From: Berberis thunbergii
Lineage: Eukaryota; Streptophyta; Magnoliopsida; Ranunculales; Berberidaceae
Direction of reading: 5' to 3'
NCBI GenBank assembly: GCA_003290165.1
Contig: QNQO01005841.1
Span: 62,001 to 126,000, forward strand
DNA length: 64,000 nt
Made by a program: the position numbers and the translations under genes. Position 1 is the stretch's first letter. Each line of letters opens with the position of its first letter. The notes under the pieces were generated by a model that was not told where the DNA came from, did not search any database, and saw nothing but the letters and a program-made list of their open reading frames with translations. Shown piece by piece: positions 1-10,882 of this stretch.

Positions 1-106
1 TGGCATGGAGTATAGTGATGGCATAGTTAAGCATTCATAGTACGTGTGTGAGAATTCATGTAGAATTTTGCTGGATAATGTTTTCTTGGTTGTATATTGA
101 TGTAAC

Positions 107-258
107 CCCCTTGGGTGGGCGGGCAGTGGGGGAGATATGGTCGATAAGCTACCAAGGGAAGAGTGTTGTTGAGCATTTGTGTTGTTGGGTACTTGTTTGA
201 TATTTAACACCTTGAGTGGGTGGGCAGCAGGGGGAGATATGGCCGGCAAGCTACCAAT
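107..258 (+). repeat. Imperfect 50-bp direct repeat inside the LTR
   Basis: Two related blocks (about 107-151 and 206-258) share the words gtgggcgggcag/gtgggtgggcag, gggggagatatgg and aagctaccaa. Their spacing is about 100 bp. They look like subrepeats of the LTR rather than a separate element. Confidence 0.5.
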
Positions 259-593
259 GAAACAATATTGTTGTGATATTGATATGATGATATAATGTTG
301 TTGAACACTTGCATATTTACATCATAATTGAGCATTCGGGATGAAGAATGATAATGCATTGTTAAGTTGTATGATTCCTTTGAACTGTCTCAGTCGATGT
401 TATGCATTTTCTATGGGGATAGATGCTTTGAGATTTGTGTGTTCACTTATATGGGAAAACTAAGCCATTGTTTTAGGGTGGTTTAGCCTAACGCAATTGG
501 TTGTTCCCAAGGACATTGGTTTAGAGTACGATATGAGTTCTTTTTTAGAATTGTATATATGTCAGTATAAAAGCGTGTGTATATAGTCATGAA

Positions 594-1520
594 TAGGGAT
601 GGTTGTGAGGCGGATTTTCACGGATACCCGCCCCGCCCACCCCATTTGGGAAGGTTTTGGATATGCCTAAATGGATTTCAGCCATATCCGCCCCCCGGAT
701 ATCCGTTTAAGTATGTAAATTTACAAAAATAACCATGGCCCATTAAAAAGCAAAAAAAACCTAACCCTAACATTGATGAAAATTTCATTTTTACTAAAAC
801 TATCAGATATCCTTTCACAACGAAGCCCTAGCAGTTCCAAAACCATTGTATTCTTCTTCCTTTTTCTATATCTATCTCATGGCTTCCAAGCGCCCAGCCG
901 AAGAGGAGGAATTGGAGTCAACGGATGCACTTCCAATCACCAGGATGATTAGTCAGATGGAAAAGTTGATTCGAAATAGGAAGAATCATCAGATGACGAT
1001 TTCATCAAAACCAATGAACGAGGTACCGACTACTACAACAAAGACCAAAACAACCACTAACACCTCTACCCCTGCGGCAGTACCGACCACTTGTTGCTTC
1101 AAAGTCTGTGGTGAAGGGACAAAGATGTGTAGATAATGAGATCTTTAGATCTGAAGATAATGAGCATATAGATCTGAGATCAAGGATCTCTGTTATATGA
1201 TCTTTACATCACGTAACCAGTCCCATTACTAATGGGTTTCGATTTTTTGTTGTATTTTTTGTATGGTTTTCTTACTGGTGATCTGGTATTGATGTTGAGT
1301 TTTTGTTGTAATTTTTGTATGGGTTTCTTACTGGTGATGTTGAGAAGAAGATGTTTTTTTTAAATTGATATTCGAGCGGGGCGGATATCCGTCAATCCAT
1401 TCAGATCGGTTATGGTTTTTAGAATTTTGTATAAACGGCTATTTGGGGCAGATTTGGGGATATGTGATCTCTAGCGAGGCAGGGATGAATTTGTCCAAAT
1501 CCGCCCCGTTGCCATCCCTA
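594..1520. mobile_element. Non-autonomous hAT element (TAGGGATGG family)
   Basis: The element begins TAGGGATGG and ends CCATCCCTA, a terminal inverted repeat. It is bounded by a perfect 8-bp target duplication, gtcatgaa, at 586-593 and 1521-1528. Subterminal GC-rich words (gcggat, ccgccccg) recur inverted near the ends. An 8-bp duplication with this terminus is diagnostic of the hAT superfamily. No transposase is present. A related copy lies at 57041-57993. It has inserted into the gypsy LTR, so it is younger than that LTR. Confidence 0.9.
846..1136 (+). pseudogene. Short open frame inside the hAT element, possibly a captured gene piece
   Basis: A 96-codon frame runs inside the hAT element at 594-1520. 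An internal Met begins MASKRPAEEEE, followed by a Lys/Thr/Pro-rich stretch and then a stop. The acidic start loosely resembles the N-terminus of GeBP/STOREKEEPER-type plant DNA-binding proteins, but no DNA-binding domain follows. It may be a captured exon fragment or a chance frame. It is not likely to make a functional protein. Confidence 0.2.
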
Positions 1521-1990
1521 GTCATGAAAGGTGATTATTTTCACAAATTGATGAATAGTTTGATGATGTGTTGATTGAAAATTTCAACTTGATGTGAGTT
1601 TCTCCCATCTTAGCTTGCATCTCATGCATTATCTGCATGTAGGTTTACCACTGATATATAATCTATATTTTATAGCATCATCATGGCATCCTATCGTTGT
1701 GTAGTACTATTATGTATTTGTGGTCTGCTCATACCAGCTAGTGTTGACATGTTTGCTTGTTTTGTGGCAAATGGGTGTATCCCTACCTAGGTGCAGGTGG
1801 TGTTGTTGTTGTTGGTGATGCTGCTAGGGGAGTTAAGTTGTTGGTGTTCATCTTTTAGGATGGTGAGTTTTTATATTTTATTGGATTACCTGTATGAATG
1901 TTATGTTCTCTTTTTAAAAAAAAATTAGGGTTTTTTAGCCACGTCTCAACTTTCGAGGCATTTAGGTTTCTCGGAAATCAGGGCGTGACA

Positions 1991-2755
1991 GGTTTCTCAC
2001 TCACAAATGCATGTGTGAGGGCGAAAGGAGAAAAAAATAGAGAATAACAAAAGAATATGAAGACAGAAGAAGGCGGGGGCAGGGAGGGGCGAGGCCAGGT
2101 GGCTGTTGCGTCGTTCCTGTTGCTCCTAATAGAGATAGAAAAGAATTAGAAGATAGGAAAGATGAAGAGATGAAAGAAGAAGAAGAGAAAAATAAGAGGC
2201 GTGGGGCAGAGCGGTGTGGTGGTGGTGTTGTTCCTGAGAGATAAGAAAGGGTAAGAGCGAGAGAGAAAATTTTGAACTTTGGGTTTATATTGGTGGTATA
2301 AAAAAATAGGTGGTAGTGTTAGGCATAAAAGTGTGAAACCCTCGCATAGGCATCTGCGAGTGGGGAACCCATCCTCATGGAGGACTCTGCGGGGTAAGGT
2401 TTCCCACTCACAAATGCATGTGCAAGGGCGAAAGGAGAAAAAAAACAGAGAAGAACAAAATAATAGGAAGACAGAGAAGACGGGACATGGAAGGGTGGTG
2501 CAACCGACAGGGAGGGGTGGGGCAAGGTAGTTGTTGCATCGTTCTTGTTGTTGTTCCTGAAAGGGAGGAGAATAATATGAACATGGGAGAAGAGGAAAGA
2601 AGAAGCGGCGTAGGGCGGGGCGAGGCGGTGCGGGGGTGGTGTTGTTCTTGAAAGAGGAGAAATGGTGAGAGTGTGAAAGAAAATTTTGAACTTTGGGTTT
2701 ATATTGGTGATATCAAAAAACAGGTGGTGGTATTAGACATAAAAGTGGAAGTGTC
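1991..2755 (+). repeat. Two-copy tandem repeat, period about 407 bp
   Basis: A block starting ggtttctcactcacaaatgc (1991) recurs at 2398 (ggtttcccactcacaaatgc). Both copies continue in parallel through purine-rich sequence, a gtggtgttgttc motif and a shared gaactttgggtttatattgg near 2273 and 2690. The left copy begins exactly where the gypsy LTR ends. Short frames over 2279-2651 are chance products of this purine-rich repeat. Confidence 0.75.
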
Positions 2756-3980
2756 AAAGAAGGGAATTAGTAGTATCAAAAAGTGGGTGCCAAACTGAAA
2801 AGTGTTATCTTGATCTAATATACAAAAAAAAAAAAAAAAAAAACAACAACAACAATGGTAGTTCCTTGTCAACTTCTGCGCTAACACCCCTTCCATGGCA
2901 AGCCTCCACAAACCACAACAAATAAACCCTAATCAACTAGAGGATCTAAATACAGACCCAAAGATTGACTAGTAGTGTTCTATAAAATTTGATCTGATAT
3001 ATCACTACTTACTGATTTCTAGTTTATCCATGTAGTTTGTAAACACGTTTGGGTCTAATAGATACAACTATCCAGTCAATGAACGATAATTTGTCATCTC
3101 ACTAAAGGCTCAAACTGCTTTAGGCAATCTATATTACAAATCAGGATGGTTTTTGGGGTGGGAGATAAAAGACAACTCAAATTTGCCCAATATAATAATC
3201 TAACGGATCACATAGAACTTAAAGCACCAAAAGTGCATAAGTTCGATTCTCATAACCAACATTTTGATAAATTTTTTTCTTTAATTGTTGATGGTGGTGA
3301 TTAGTATGCAAATATGAATGATGAAAACTTAAGGGTGTTTATGTTTTGACAAGTTATAAATTTTTATCGTGCCAACGGCACTGAGAATACCCTAATAACA
3401 TGTATAAGGGAACAACTAAAGACAGTGTCAGCATATCTGACAATAAGATTACCATCTCATCAATAGAGAGGCCACCCTCCATATAATAGTTGACCCACCC
3501 AAGATCAAGCACATTGCAATCTTGCACCAATTATTGATATAGGCTTTGAGATTAATGCATCAAACCTACCACAAATCTGTATTGAACTTCGATACATCTT
3601 GAACAGTTTTACCCCTGCTCTGTCAGCACTATCTCTGTCCATCCCCTATCTTAGCAGCATAGCGTACACATTAGACAATAGCAGGCAAGAGGTAACATAT
3701 AATGGCACAAAGTTTTGACAAACTCGTAGTAGGATAAACCTTTTCAGAACATCGGCTCCTAAGGAAAGCGAGTAACGTTACAATACACCTTACCCATTAA
3801 TTTTTTTTATAAGAGTGAATTCGACAAAAGCTTCATGATTAGAAACTCAAAATAAAAAGGGGAAATGAGCAAAAAGTGAAACAGAATAACCAACAGGGTA
3901 CTAGCTCAGCTAGTAGACTTGTGGCGAACCCTGTCGACGACATTTGGGTTGGGAAGGTTAAGGGAGTAAATAATAATAAT
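2756..3980. other. Gene-free stretch
   Basis: There is a poly-A run at about 2824-2842 and otherwise AT-rich unique sequence. On the minus strand around 3390-3660 there is a coding-like but broken segment that I do not recognise. It reads partly in two frames and includes a Gly-Gly-Leu-Ser-Ile-Asp-Glu stretch. No intact gene is supported. Confidence 0.5.
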
Positions 3981-4547
3981 TGATGATACATCAAAATAAA
4001 CCGATCATCACGGCCATACACATGGCAGAAAACGTCCATCGCGAGGATACGACGTCCCGTCTACTGGGCCAACTCATAAACTCAAAAAGAATAAAACCAT
4101 CAATAGAGGCCTAGACAAGGCCCACTATAAGAAAATTTAATCAAAGTCTGAATCCAGGCCCGAACGAATCAAAGTCCAAATCCAGGCCCGATACGAGTTC
4201 TCTCATAAAGAAAATGAACGTTGCACCAAAAATAGTCATTGAGGGAATTACGCCTCCACGGACACATTTCCATCAAGGAGGAAATTGTTATGATAAACAT
4301 CTCCTTCCGTTATGCCTCACATGCTTAAGTCACACAGATAATTAACCGCGATCATTATAAAAGATAAAGGGAACATTCGACACAGGTATGCAACTTTAAC
4401 TGAGTTTTGTCCAAATTTACTTCCTTCTTAAACAAAGTTGTTGAGTTAAGAATCGGAGTGCCTTCGGCCACCAAAAAGGTGGTCATTGGCAATCTAACAT
4501 TTGTTTTGCAGGCCAAACTCATAGGAGGATGATTTTTGGACACTTCA
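3981..4547 (+). repeat. 5' LTR of Tat copy 1
   Basis: It starts TGATGATACATC and ends TTTTTGGACACTTCA. It is alignable throughout with 10315-10882, with many substitutions, and it is inverted relative to the LTRs at 36068 and 42790. Confidence 0.88.
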
Positions 4548-4568
4548 GTTTGGCATCGTTTATGGGGA
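4548..4568 (+). other. Primer-binding site of Tat copy 1
   Basis: gtttggcatcgtttatgggg directly follows the 5' LTR. It resembles the TTTGGCGCCGTNTGTGGGA signature typical of the Tat lineage. Copy 2 has the better preserved form, on the minus strand at 42769-42790. Confidence 0.7.
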
Positions 4569-4653
4569 ACGACGAGTTTCATTTCTAAAAATAAAATCCA
4601 CAGTGACGAAGTTCACCAAAATTTGATAGACGATCAACAAGCTATCAGAACAA

Positions 4654-6338
4654 ATGACACACCCTACAAATCCCCAACACGGTGACGATACAACAATTCT
4701 CCTATTGGCGACGATGTATCACAAGCAGCTCACGAACAAGAAGCAGCCCGAATCATCGGGCCAATGATACCTGAGAATCAAGACCCACAACATGCAATAG
4801 CCCAGACAACCCAAACATTTGATGACGATGCCACAAATCCTCGGGTAAACCTGCTTATGGTCCAAATGAACTACATGACAAAAATGCTAGAGAAAATGAC
4901 CCAGAAGCGCATCAGCCAACTGATCTTCTCCAGGCACCGGCCCAACAAACTCCGCCAACCCAAACTCGAGGGAGTGATGAAGCCCCGGCAGAACCCCAAC
5001 AGGGAAACTTCGAGAACACTAAAACCCTCCAAACCAAGACTCCACAATGTGGCGGAACACTTGCTGAGATTCCGTTCACAATCAGAGTCATTGATCCCAA
5101 CGTATTGTACGAATTAGCCAAGTCGTCATTCTCCGACGCCCTCATGAAGACTCCCATGCCGAAAAAGTTAACTTCGCCAAAGTTTGAAGTATATGATAGT
5201 ACCACCAACCCAACGGATCACCGTAGACACTTCCACCACATGATGGCATTGAAAGAGACCACAAAGTCGATCTTGTGCAGAACATTTCCAACTAGCCTTA
5301 CCTCTACAACAATGAATAGCATACCACCGAGGTCAATAGACTTCTTCCAAGCGTTAGCCACTGCCTTTATCATGAGATTCATCGGAAGTCAACAGATGAG
5401 GAAATGACCACACTACTTCCTGCATATCAAACAGAAGCCCGAAGAGACAATACGAGAATGTGTCACTCGTTTCACCAATGAATTGACAATAATCGATGGA
5501 TGCAGTGACAACACAGTCACCACAACTTTCACCGCCAGGTTAAAGAGATGCCTTTCTTTGACGCTTTCAACTTAGAACATCCAAAAGCATGGAGGTCTTG
5601 CTGAAAATAGCCCAAAAACACATTTCTCTTGAAGAAATAAAAGCTACCAGGAGGATAAATGAACGGGAAAGGGAAAATTATTCAAGAAAATGGGAAAGGA
5701 AGGAAGAGAAAAGGCGAGACATTGGACCACTGGAAGATAGCGGACAATCAAATAAACATCGGAATGGCGGAAGAACCGAGTCCAACCAGTGAGAATTCAG
5801 AAAGCCACAATTGGCACGGCCCAATCACGAGCGGATAACCAGCGTAATAAAAAAGAATATGAACCATACACGACCCTAAACATAAGCAGGACCAACATCC
5901 TGAAGTACATGGCGAATTGGGTGAACGCCATCTGACCACCCAGGATGAGAGGAGACCCAAGAGGATGACAAAAGCAGGTATTGTTCCTTCCACAAGGATC
6001 ACAGGCATGATACCGATGACTGCTACAAGCTGAAAGAAGAAATCAAGCATTGTATTCAAAGAAGACGACTCAACGAATTAATTAGGGAACTGATATACGC
6101 TCTACACTACATCTACCCCAACAAAGAAACACCTTCCACTCGAGCAGACCCATATCGAAGCGGGAAAATTGACGCCATGAAGACGTTTGCACCAATCAAT
6201 TTGAGGACTCTACCAATGGATGCAAACTCAATCCAAATAACTAACAAAATAATTAATGACGACAAACTCCATCAAGCCTCAGCAAGTGACGTCAAGCAAG
6301 GAGCAACAACGGATCAAGCACAGGAGGTCATGAATTAA
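4654..6338 (+). pseudogene. Tat-type gag remnant (copy 1)
   Basis: The reading frame starts at the ATG at 4654 (MTHPTNPQH), which matches the start of copy 2, and then breaks into several frames. A retrotransposon-gag domain (Pfam PF03732 type) is recognisable at about 5100-5620. Landmarks are PKFEVYD, a PTDHRRHFHHM stretch, ILCRTFPTSL, the PPRSIDFFQALATAF segment and then EETIRECVTRF. A charged Lys/Glu/Arg segment follows. At about 5985-6080 there is a Tat-style HDTDDCYKLKEEI zinc-binding-like motif. The frame ends at the taa at 6336-6338. Stops and shifts (for example tga after MRK at 5405) make it non-functional. In an intact relative this protein would build the cytoplasmic virus-like particle. 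Confidence 0.8.
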
Positions 6339-6630
6339 ACGAGAAAAAACAACAAATGTGTGAACCCCCAACATGAGGATAAACATCAACCAAGCAATGA
6401 TCAAGAGGAAAAAGAAAATCACTCCCCAATGTAGCATAACTGCTCCAGAAAAACGACCATTAAGAATGGTCAAAACATCCAAAAGAGAAAATCAATAAAA
6501 TTACAAATTCGGAATCATCATCCCACGAAGGATAAAAGCTTCGAAATGAAGCCATGCAAACAATCAGCATATAAAGCCAAAAGGAATCAGACGCAAGTCA
6601 GATACATATAATAAACTTTTGGTCTAATCA
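6339..6630. other. Non-coding internal region of Tat copy 1
   Basis: A-rich sequence lies between the gag stop and the tandem repeats. No polymerase motifs are present here, which is where an autonomous element would start pol. Confidence 0.5.
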
Positions 6631-6960
6631 ACCAACGAAGTAACGGTTGGACAAACCAATCAACTAAGTAAAAATAGCTTCGGGTCGACTAGAATGTCAA
6701 ACCAACGAAGTAAAGGTTGGACGAACGAGTTAACTAAGTAAAAACAACTTTACGTTGACTAGAACGTCAAACCAACGAAGTAAAAGTTAGACAAATGAGC
6801 CAGTTAACTAAAAGCAACTTCGGGCCGACTAGAGCGTAGAACCAATGAAGTAAAAGTTGGACGAATGAGTCAACTAAAAAAATAACTTCGAGTCGAACCA
6901 ATGAAGCGAAACTTGAATGAAAAGACTTCAGGTCAACCGAATCATCGAGCAACGAAATAA
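6631..6960 (+). repeat. 70-bp tandem repeats, about 5 units, in Tat copy 1
   Basis: accaacgaag/accaatgaag recurs at 6631, 6701, 6771 and 6841, a strict 70-bp period. It is followed each time by a gttggac...gac tagaacgtcaa unit. The last unit is degenerate. The same repeat, inverted and expanded, occupies 39600-40370. Confidence 0.85.
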
Positions 6961-7388
6961 GAGTTGAGCGAATAAACCAACTCAAAATGGTCAAATCTTG
7001 TTTGATCATAATATCAAACCAGCGAAGCAAAAGATGAAGGAACAAGTTAACACAACTCAAGAGAGCCTCGATAAAGTAGAAGACAAGCAAACAAAACAAC
7101 TTTCTCACAAAAGCTTTGAGACAACCAACACGAGGTTAAGATTGGCGTATTGGAGCGTACAAGAATTCAAATCAGCAAAAGTCAGACAGGACAAAAATAC
7201 AACTATAAAAATCAAAGCTGGAATACAAATCATTTCAACAATAATGATCGACCTATAAAAGGTACATGCTACTCAAACGAAGTCAACAAGATGAACCACA
7301 ACTACGAAGAAATGTAAAGGAGAAAATTCATGTTCTTTAATAAAAACTATTCTATTGCATTCAAGGAAGAAAGTAAAGAAGCGGGAAG

Positions 7389-9974
7389 TCAAGCAAAGGG
7401 ATCCATAGCATCGTCAACAACACCATCTAACGGACGAAGGGCAGTCGAATCAATGGCATGAGCTCTCTCTTCAAGAGGAGAAGGCAATGGCTCTTCAACC
7501 ATTGGATCACCTGGAGAGTCTTCAGCGCCGTCTTCATCCTCGAAGGTCTGATAGACCAAGTGACAGTATTGAGACAATTTAACACCAAACCCTCAATATA
7601 ATCTAAAAGCTCAAACCATCCATCAACAATTCGATGCCAATCCGCCACCTGCATAACGTGAAGCATGTCCTTAACAGAAGCAAGTTCATTCCTAGCCACT
7701 ATAAGTCGGACCTCAACAGTAGTAAGCATCGCGGAGGTATCAGCCTTAGCCTCATCAAGTGAAATCGTTAATTGCTCCACCCTTTTCTCGACAATGTCGC
7801 GGTGGTATAGTGTTTTATCACAACACATGCAACCTCATCATGAAGTGTATTTTTGTCGGACAACTCTTTTTCCACATCATGTAAGCGTGCTTGAACATCG
7901 TCTAATTCGGCTCTTAAATATTCAAGCTCGGTCACAGACCGATCCCATGCATCCTCCGCTTCGACCAACGAGGCTTGAGCAACCCTGACCACTTTGATCC
8001 AATCCGAGCATCGCGCTCTTAACGTGTCGGATTGATAAATAACATGGGAAAACACCAATAGCAGCACAACGAGCTTCCTCTCCAAAGAAACCCCAAGATT
8101 ATGACTAGCTCGATAACCCGAACCCATCATACCTGCATAGGCAAGATGACTTATCACGTCCACTATAAGCCTAAGGCCATCGTCAAGATGAAGGCTCGAA
8201 TCCAGCACAGGCATCGAAGGCCTCTCAATCGACCGTTTGTGCCATTCGTTAATCAATGTACGGGCACCATCCTTCACGTCAAGCCAGGAAACCAGCAAAA
8301 GTTATTGTTCGATTTAACCCGAATTTCGTCAGGGGTAGGTTTCGTCCAACTGATTCGCGAATGAAGAATGTGGGATTCGGAAGCACAGAGGAACCACCAC
8401 CCACAACCGGGAAAGAAGAAGGAATGATAGGAGAACCATCCTAACCCTCTCGTTGTGCAGTAACCATAGCAAAAGCGAACGAATGGCAGTCCCAACGAGA
8501 ATAAAGGTGCCTAAGTGGGCTGAAGAAGGAGTGACCTCCGGCCCATCATCAACAGGAGGAGATAGAGAACGAAGAGACTGCGCCTCGGGAACCCGATTAC
8601 GACTACTAAGCTCCTTAGACTGGACAACAACCAATTGGTACATCTTATCATCGATGGCCCTAAGATTCTCATTAAAACACTTGGCAGCATCAAGACCACC
8701 ATAAGTGTAGAGGGGTTTCTTTTCGCCATCGCCCAGCTACCAAATGGTCTCTTTTTCGCTCCTCTCCAATGCCAACTTCATCTCTTTTGCCTCTTGCAGA
8801 GAGCAACAATCATCCCTTGCAAGCTCCCTGTAAACAGAACTCGAGTAAAGATAAGCACGTCGAGTAAAATCAACGAGTCGCTTCTTCTTCAGAACACAAT
8901 CAGAACTCAAAAACAACCGCTTCGACAAACTAACAGGCCTCGTGATTTTTCTCTTCATGGAAGTTGGGCCAGTAGCACCAACGCTCACAAGAGCATCGAG
9001 ATCCGTAACATCCAAGCTCACTTTCCCATCAACGATAGTGTTACCACCATCAACAGGGCTGCGTGAGCAGCAATCTTTGCAGCTTGCCTCTCAGTTAGCA
9101 TAGCTTGCTCTGTTTCATTCATATTGTACAAACTGTTGCGCTCCACCATGTCATCAGTAAGATAGGTGTCCAAAGGAACTACAAGAAGTTGCAAAAAACA
9201 CTCGTTGATAATCAACGATAGTGTTACCACCATCGACAGGGCAGCGTGAGCAGCAATCTTTGCAGCTTGCCTCTCAGTTAGCATAGCTTGCTCGGTTTCA
9301 TTCATATTGTACAAACTGTTGCGCTCCACCATGTCATCAGTAAGATAGGTGTCCAAAGGAACTACAAGAAGTTGCAAAAAACACTCGTTGATAATCTGTT
9401 CTTCGGCAATCAATTGCAGATTTTCTCCGCTTGTTGGAAACCTAGAAAAACCTCACTATATGTCAGCCCCGCAAATTAAAGTAGCCGGAAGGGACAAAAA
9501 CGTAAAACCAATCTCGCGACCAACCCCTGATGTTATCATTAAGGTTGCCAAAACACGCAGGAGAACGAAGAAAACAAGTACTCTTGGTCGCCAACAGACT
9601 GACCACCAAGTGCAAGATTCTAGCAGTCAAAGGAATACTAGAAATGATGGCCCTTGCATATGTGGAAACCATAATTCTTCAACCGTTTGGGCCCATCTAA
9701 GCAGGAGGAATACCCAAAAGATCTAAATAAGACCAGAATAACTTTGGAGCTGGAAATTAAAAATCGAAGTGAAACATACGCCGGTAAAGTGCAATATACC
9801 CTTCCTCGGACAGCAAAGACTGTCATTCTCACGAGATAAAATGATCTCAAGGTCGAAAGGCAAAGAGTAATTGGAACAGGCGCTATTCAAGGTCGCTTAG
9901 GAAGCCTTCTTGGGGAAAAATTGAGTTTTGCAGGTAGCAAATTGTTCATCATCTAGTAAGTCACCAGCAGACAT
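7389..9974 (-). pseudogene. Antisense ORF of Tat copy 1 (PF04195-like plus coiled coil)
   Basis: This frame lies on the strand opposite to gag, as reported for antisense genes of some Tat elements such as maize Grande. It starts at the ATG at 9974 (MSAGDLLDD) and ends with DPFA and a stop at 7389. Breaks are frequent. The N-terminal part (about 9974-9460) resembles the plant 'putative gypsy-type transposon' domain (PF04195). The best landmarks are LNDNIRGWSRDWFYV and SGYFNL, which match copy 2. The C-terminal part (about 8300-7430) is a heptad-rich coiled coil with VTELEYLRAELDDVQARL. The middle (9018-9413) holds an in-frame tandem duplication. Function is unknown. Conservation between the two copies supports a real ancestral gene. 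Confidence 0.65.
9029..9394 (-). repeat. 183-bp in-frame tandem duplication
   Basis: Two nearly identical 183-bp units (9029-9211 and 9212-9394) differ at only a few bases (for example caacagggct versus cgacagggca). 183 is 61 codons, so the antisense frame stays open and encodes the same 61-residue block twice. Copy 2 has the block once. Confidence 0.9.
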
Positions 9975-10298
9975 CGCGAATAGGCAAGAAATGATGGAAG
10001 AATGCTATAGAAAGAAGAAACAATCCTAATATCAAATATGGCATAAAAAAGGAAACAAATTGTTATAGTCTCCTTTATGCAACCGAGTAACGAGAAGACT
10101 GCTCGTGGGGCGACATGCGGGATATAATGGCGCGCGAAATTCCAAAAAAATGTGCAAAAACAAACGGATAAAGAAGTGATCAAGACAATCAAGACAATCA
10201 AACGACCGAAAGTTTCTAACAACATTAAGTTCAATGCAAAGATACAATTGGAATACTAACCGCCACGAGGTTAGTAGATACATAAACGTACCCACTAA

Positions 10299-10314
10299 CT
10301 AAGGGGAGAATAGT
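10299..10314 (+). other. Polypurine tract of Tat copy 1
   Basis: ctaaggggagaatagt sits immediately before the 3' LTR. It is matched on the minus strand in copy 2 by a purine tract at 36631-36650. Confidence 0.7.
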
Positions 10315-10882
10315 TGATGATACATCAAAATAGATTGATCATCGCGGCCATACATGTGGCAGAGAACGTCCATTGCGAGGATACGCGTCCCATCTAGTGG
10401 GCTAGCTCGTAAAACCCAAAAAGAAAAAACCAACCACAAAGGCCCAGACAATGCCCACTATAAGAATATATAATCAAAGCTCGAATCTAGGCCCGAAAGA
10501 ATCAAAGCTCGAATCCAGGCCCGACACGAGTTCTCTCATAAAGAAGAGGAACGTTGCACCAAAAAGAATTGTGGACGGAATTACGCCTCCACGGACGCAT
10601 CTTCATCAAGGAGGAGACTGTTACGAGAAACATCTCATTCCGTTGCAACTTCACATGCTTAAGTCATGCAGAGAATTAACTGCGACCATTATAAAATGTA
10701 AAGGGAACATTCGACACGTGTATGCAACTTTAACTTAGTTTTGTCCAGATTTACTTCCTTCTTCAAACAGAGTTGTTGACTTAAGTATCGGAGTGCATTC
10801 GACCACCAAAAATATGGTCCTTGGCAATCTAACATTTGTTTTGTAGGTCAAACTCATAGGAGGACGATTTTTGGACACTTCA
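10315..10882 (+). repeat. 3' LTR of Tat copy 1
   Basis: It starts tgatgatacatc and ends tttggacacttca. It aligns with 3981-4547. An (aat)n tract follows. Confidence 0.88.

Larger units (their letters stand above)
1..1990 (+). repeat. 3' part of a Ty3/gypsy LTR, cut by the window edge
   Basis: The stretch ends at 1981-1990 in gggcgtgaca, preceded by a tctcggaaatcagg-like motif. This is the same kind of terminus (cgaaaatcggggcgtgaca) seen at the end of the chromovirus-type LTR at 33753. I infer that 1-1990 is the 3' portion of a long LTR on the plus strand, interrupted by the hAT MITE at 594-1520. No host coding sequence is recognisable. Confidence 0.55.
3981..10882 (+). mobile_element. Tat-lineage Ty3/gypsy element without polymerase (copy 1)
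   Basis: Two LTRs of about 567 bp, TGATGATACA...ACACTTCA, bound the element. A primer-binding site follows the left LTR and a polypurine tract precedes the right LTR. Inside, in order, are a broken gag, a 70-bp tandem-repeat block, and a long antisense frame. I saw no protease, reverse transcriptase, RNase H or integrase motifs. The flanks are an (aat)n tract on both sides, so the 5-bp duplication (ataat) is plausible but not diagnostic. The copy at 36068-43326 has the same architecture in inverse orientation. It was probably mobilised in trans by an autonomous Tat relative. Confidence 0.85.

Noticed and set aside
6631..6960. Tandem repeats considered as a CRISPR-like array
   Set aside because: Units are contiguous with no variable spacers and lie in a plant retrotransposon.
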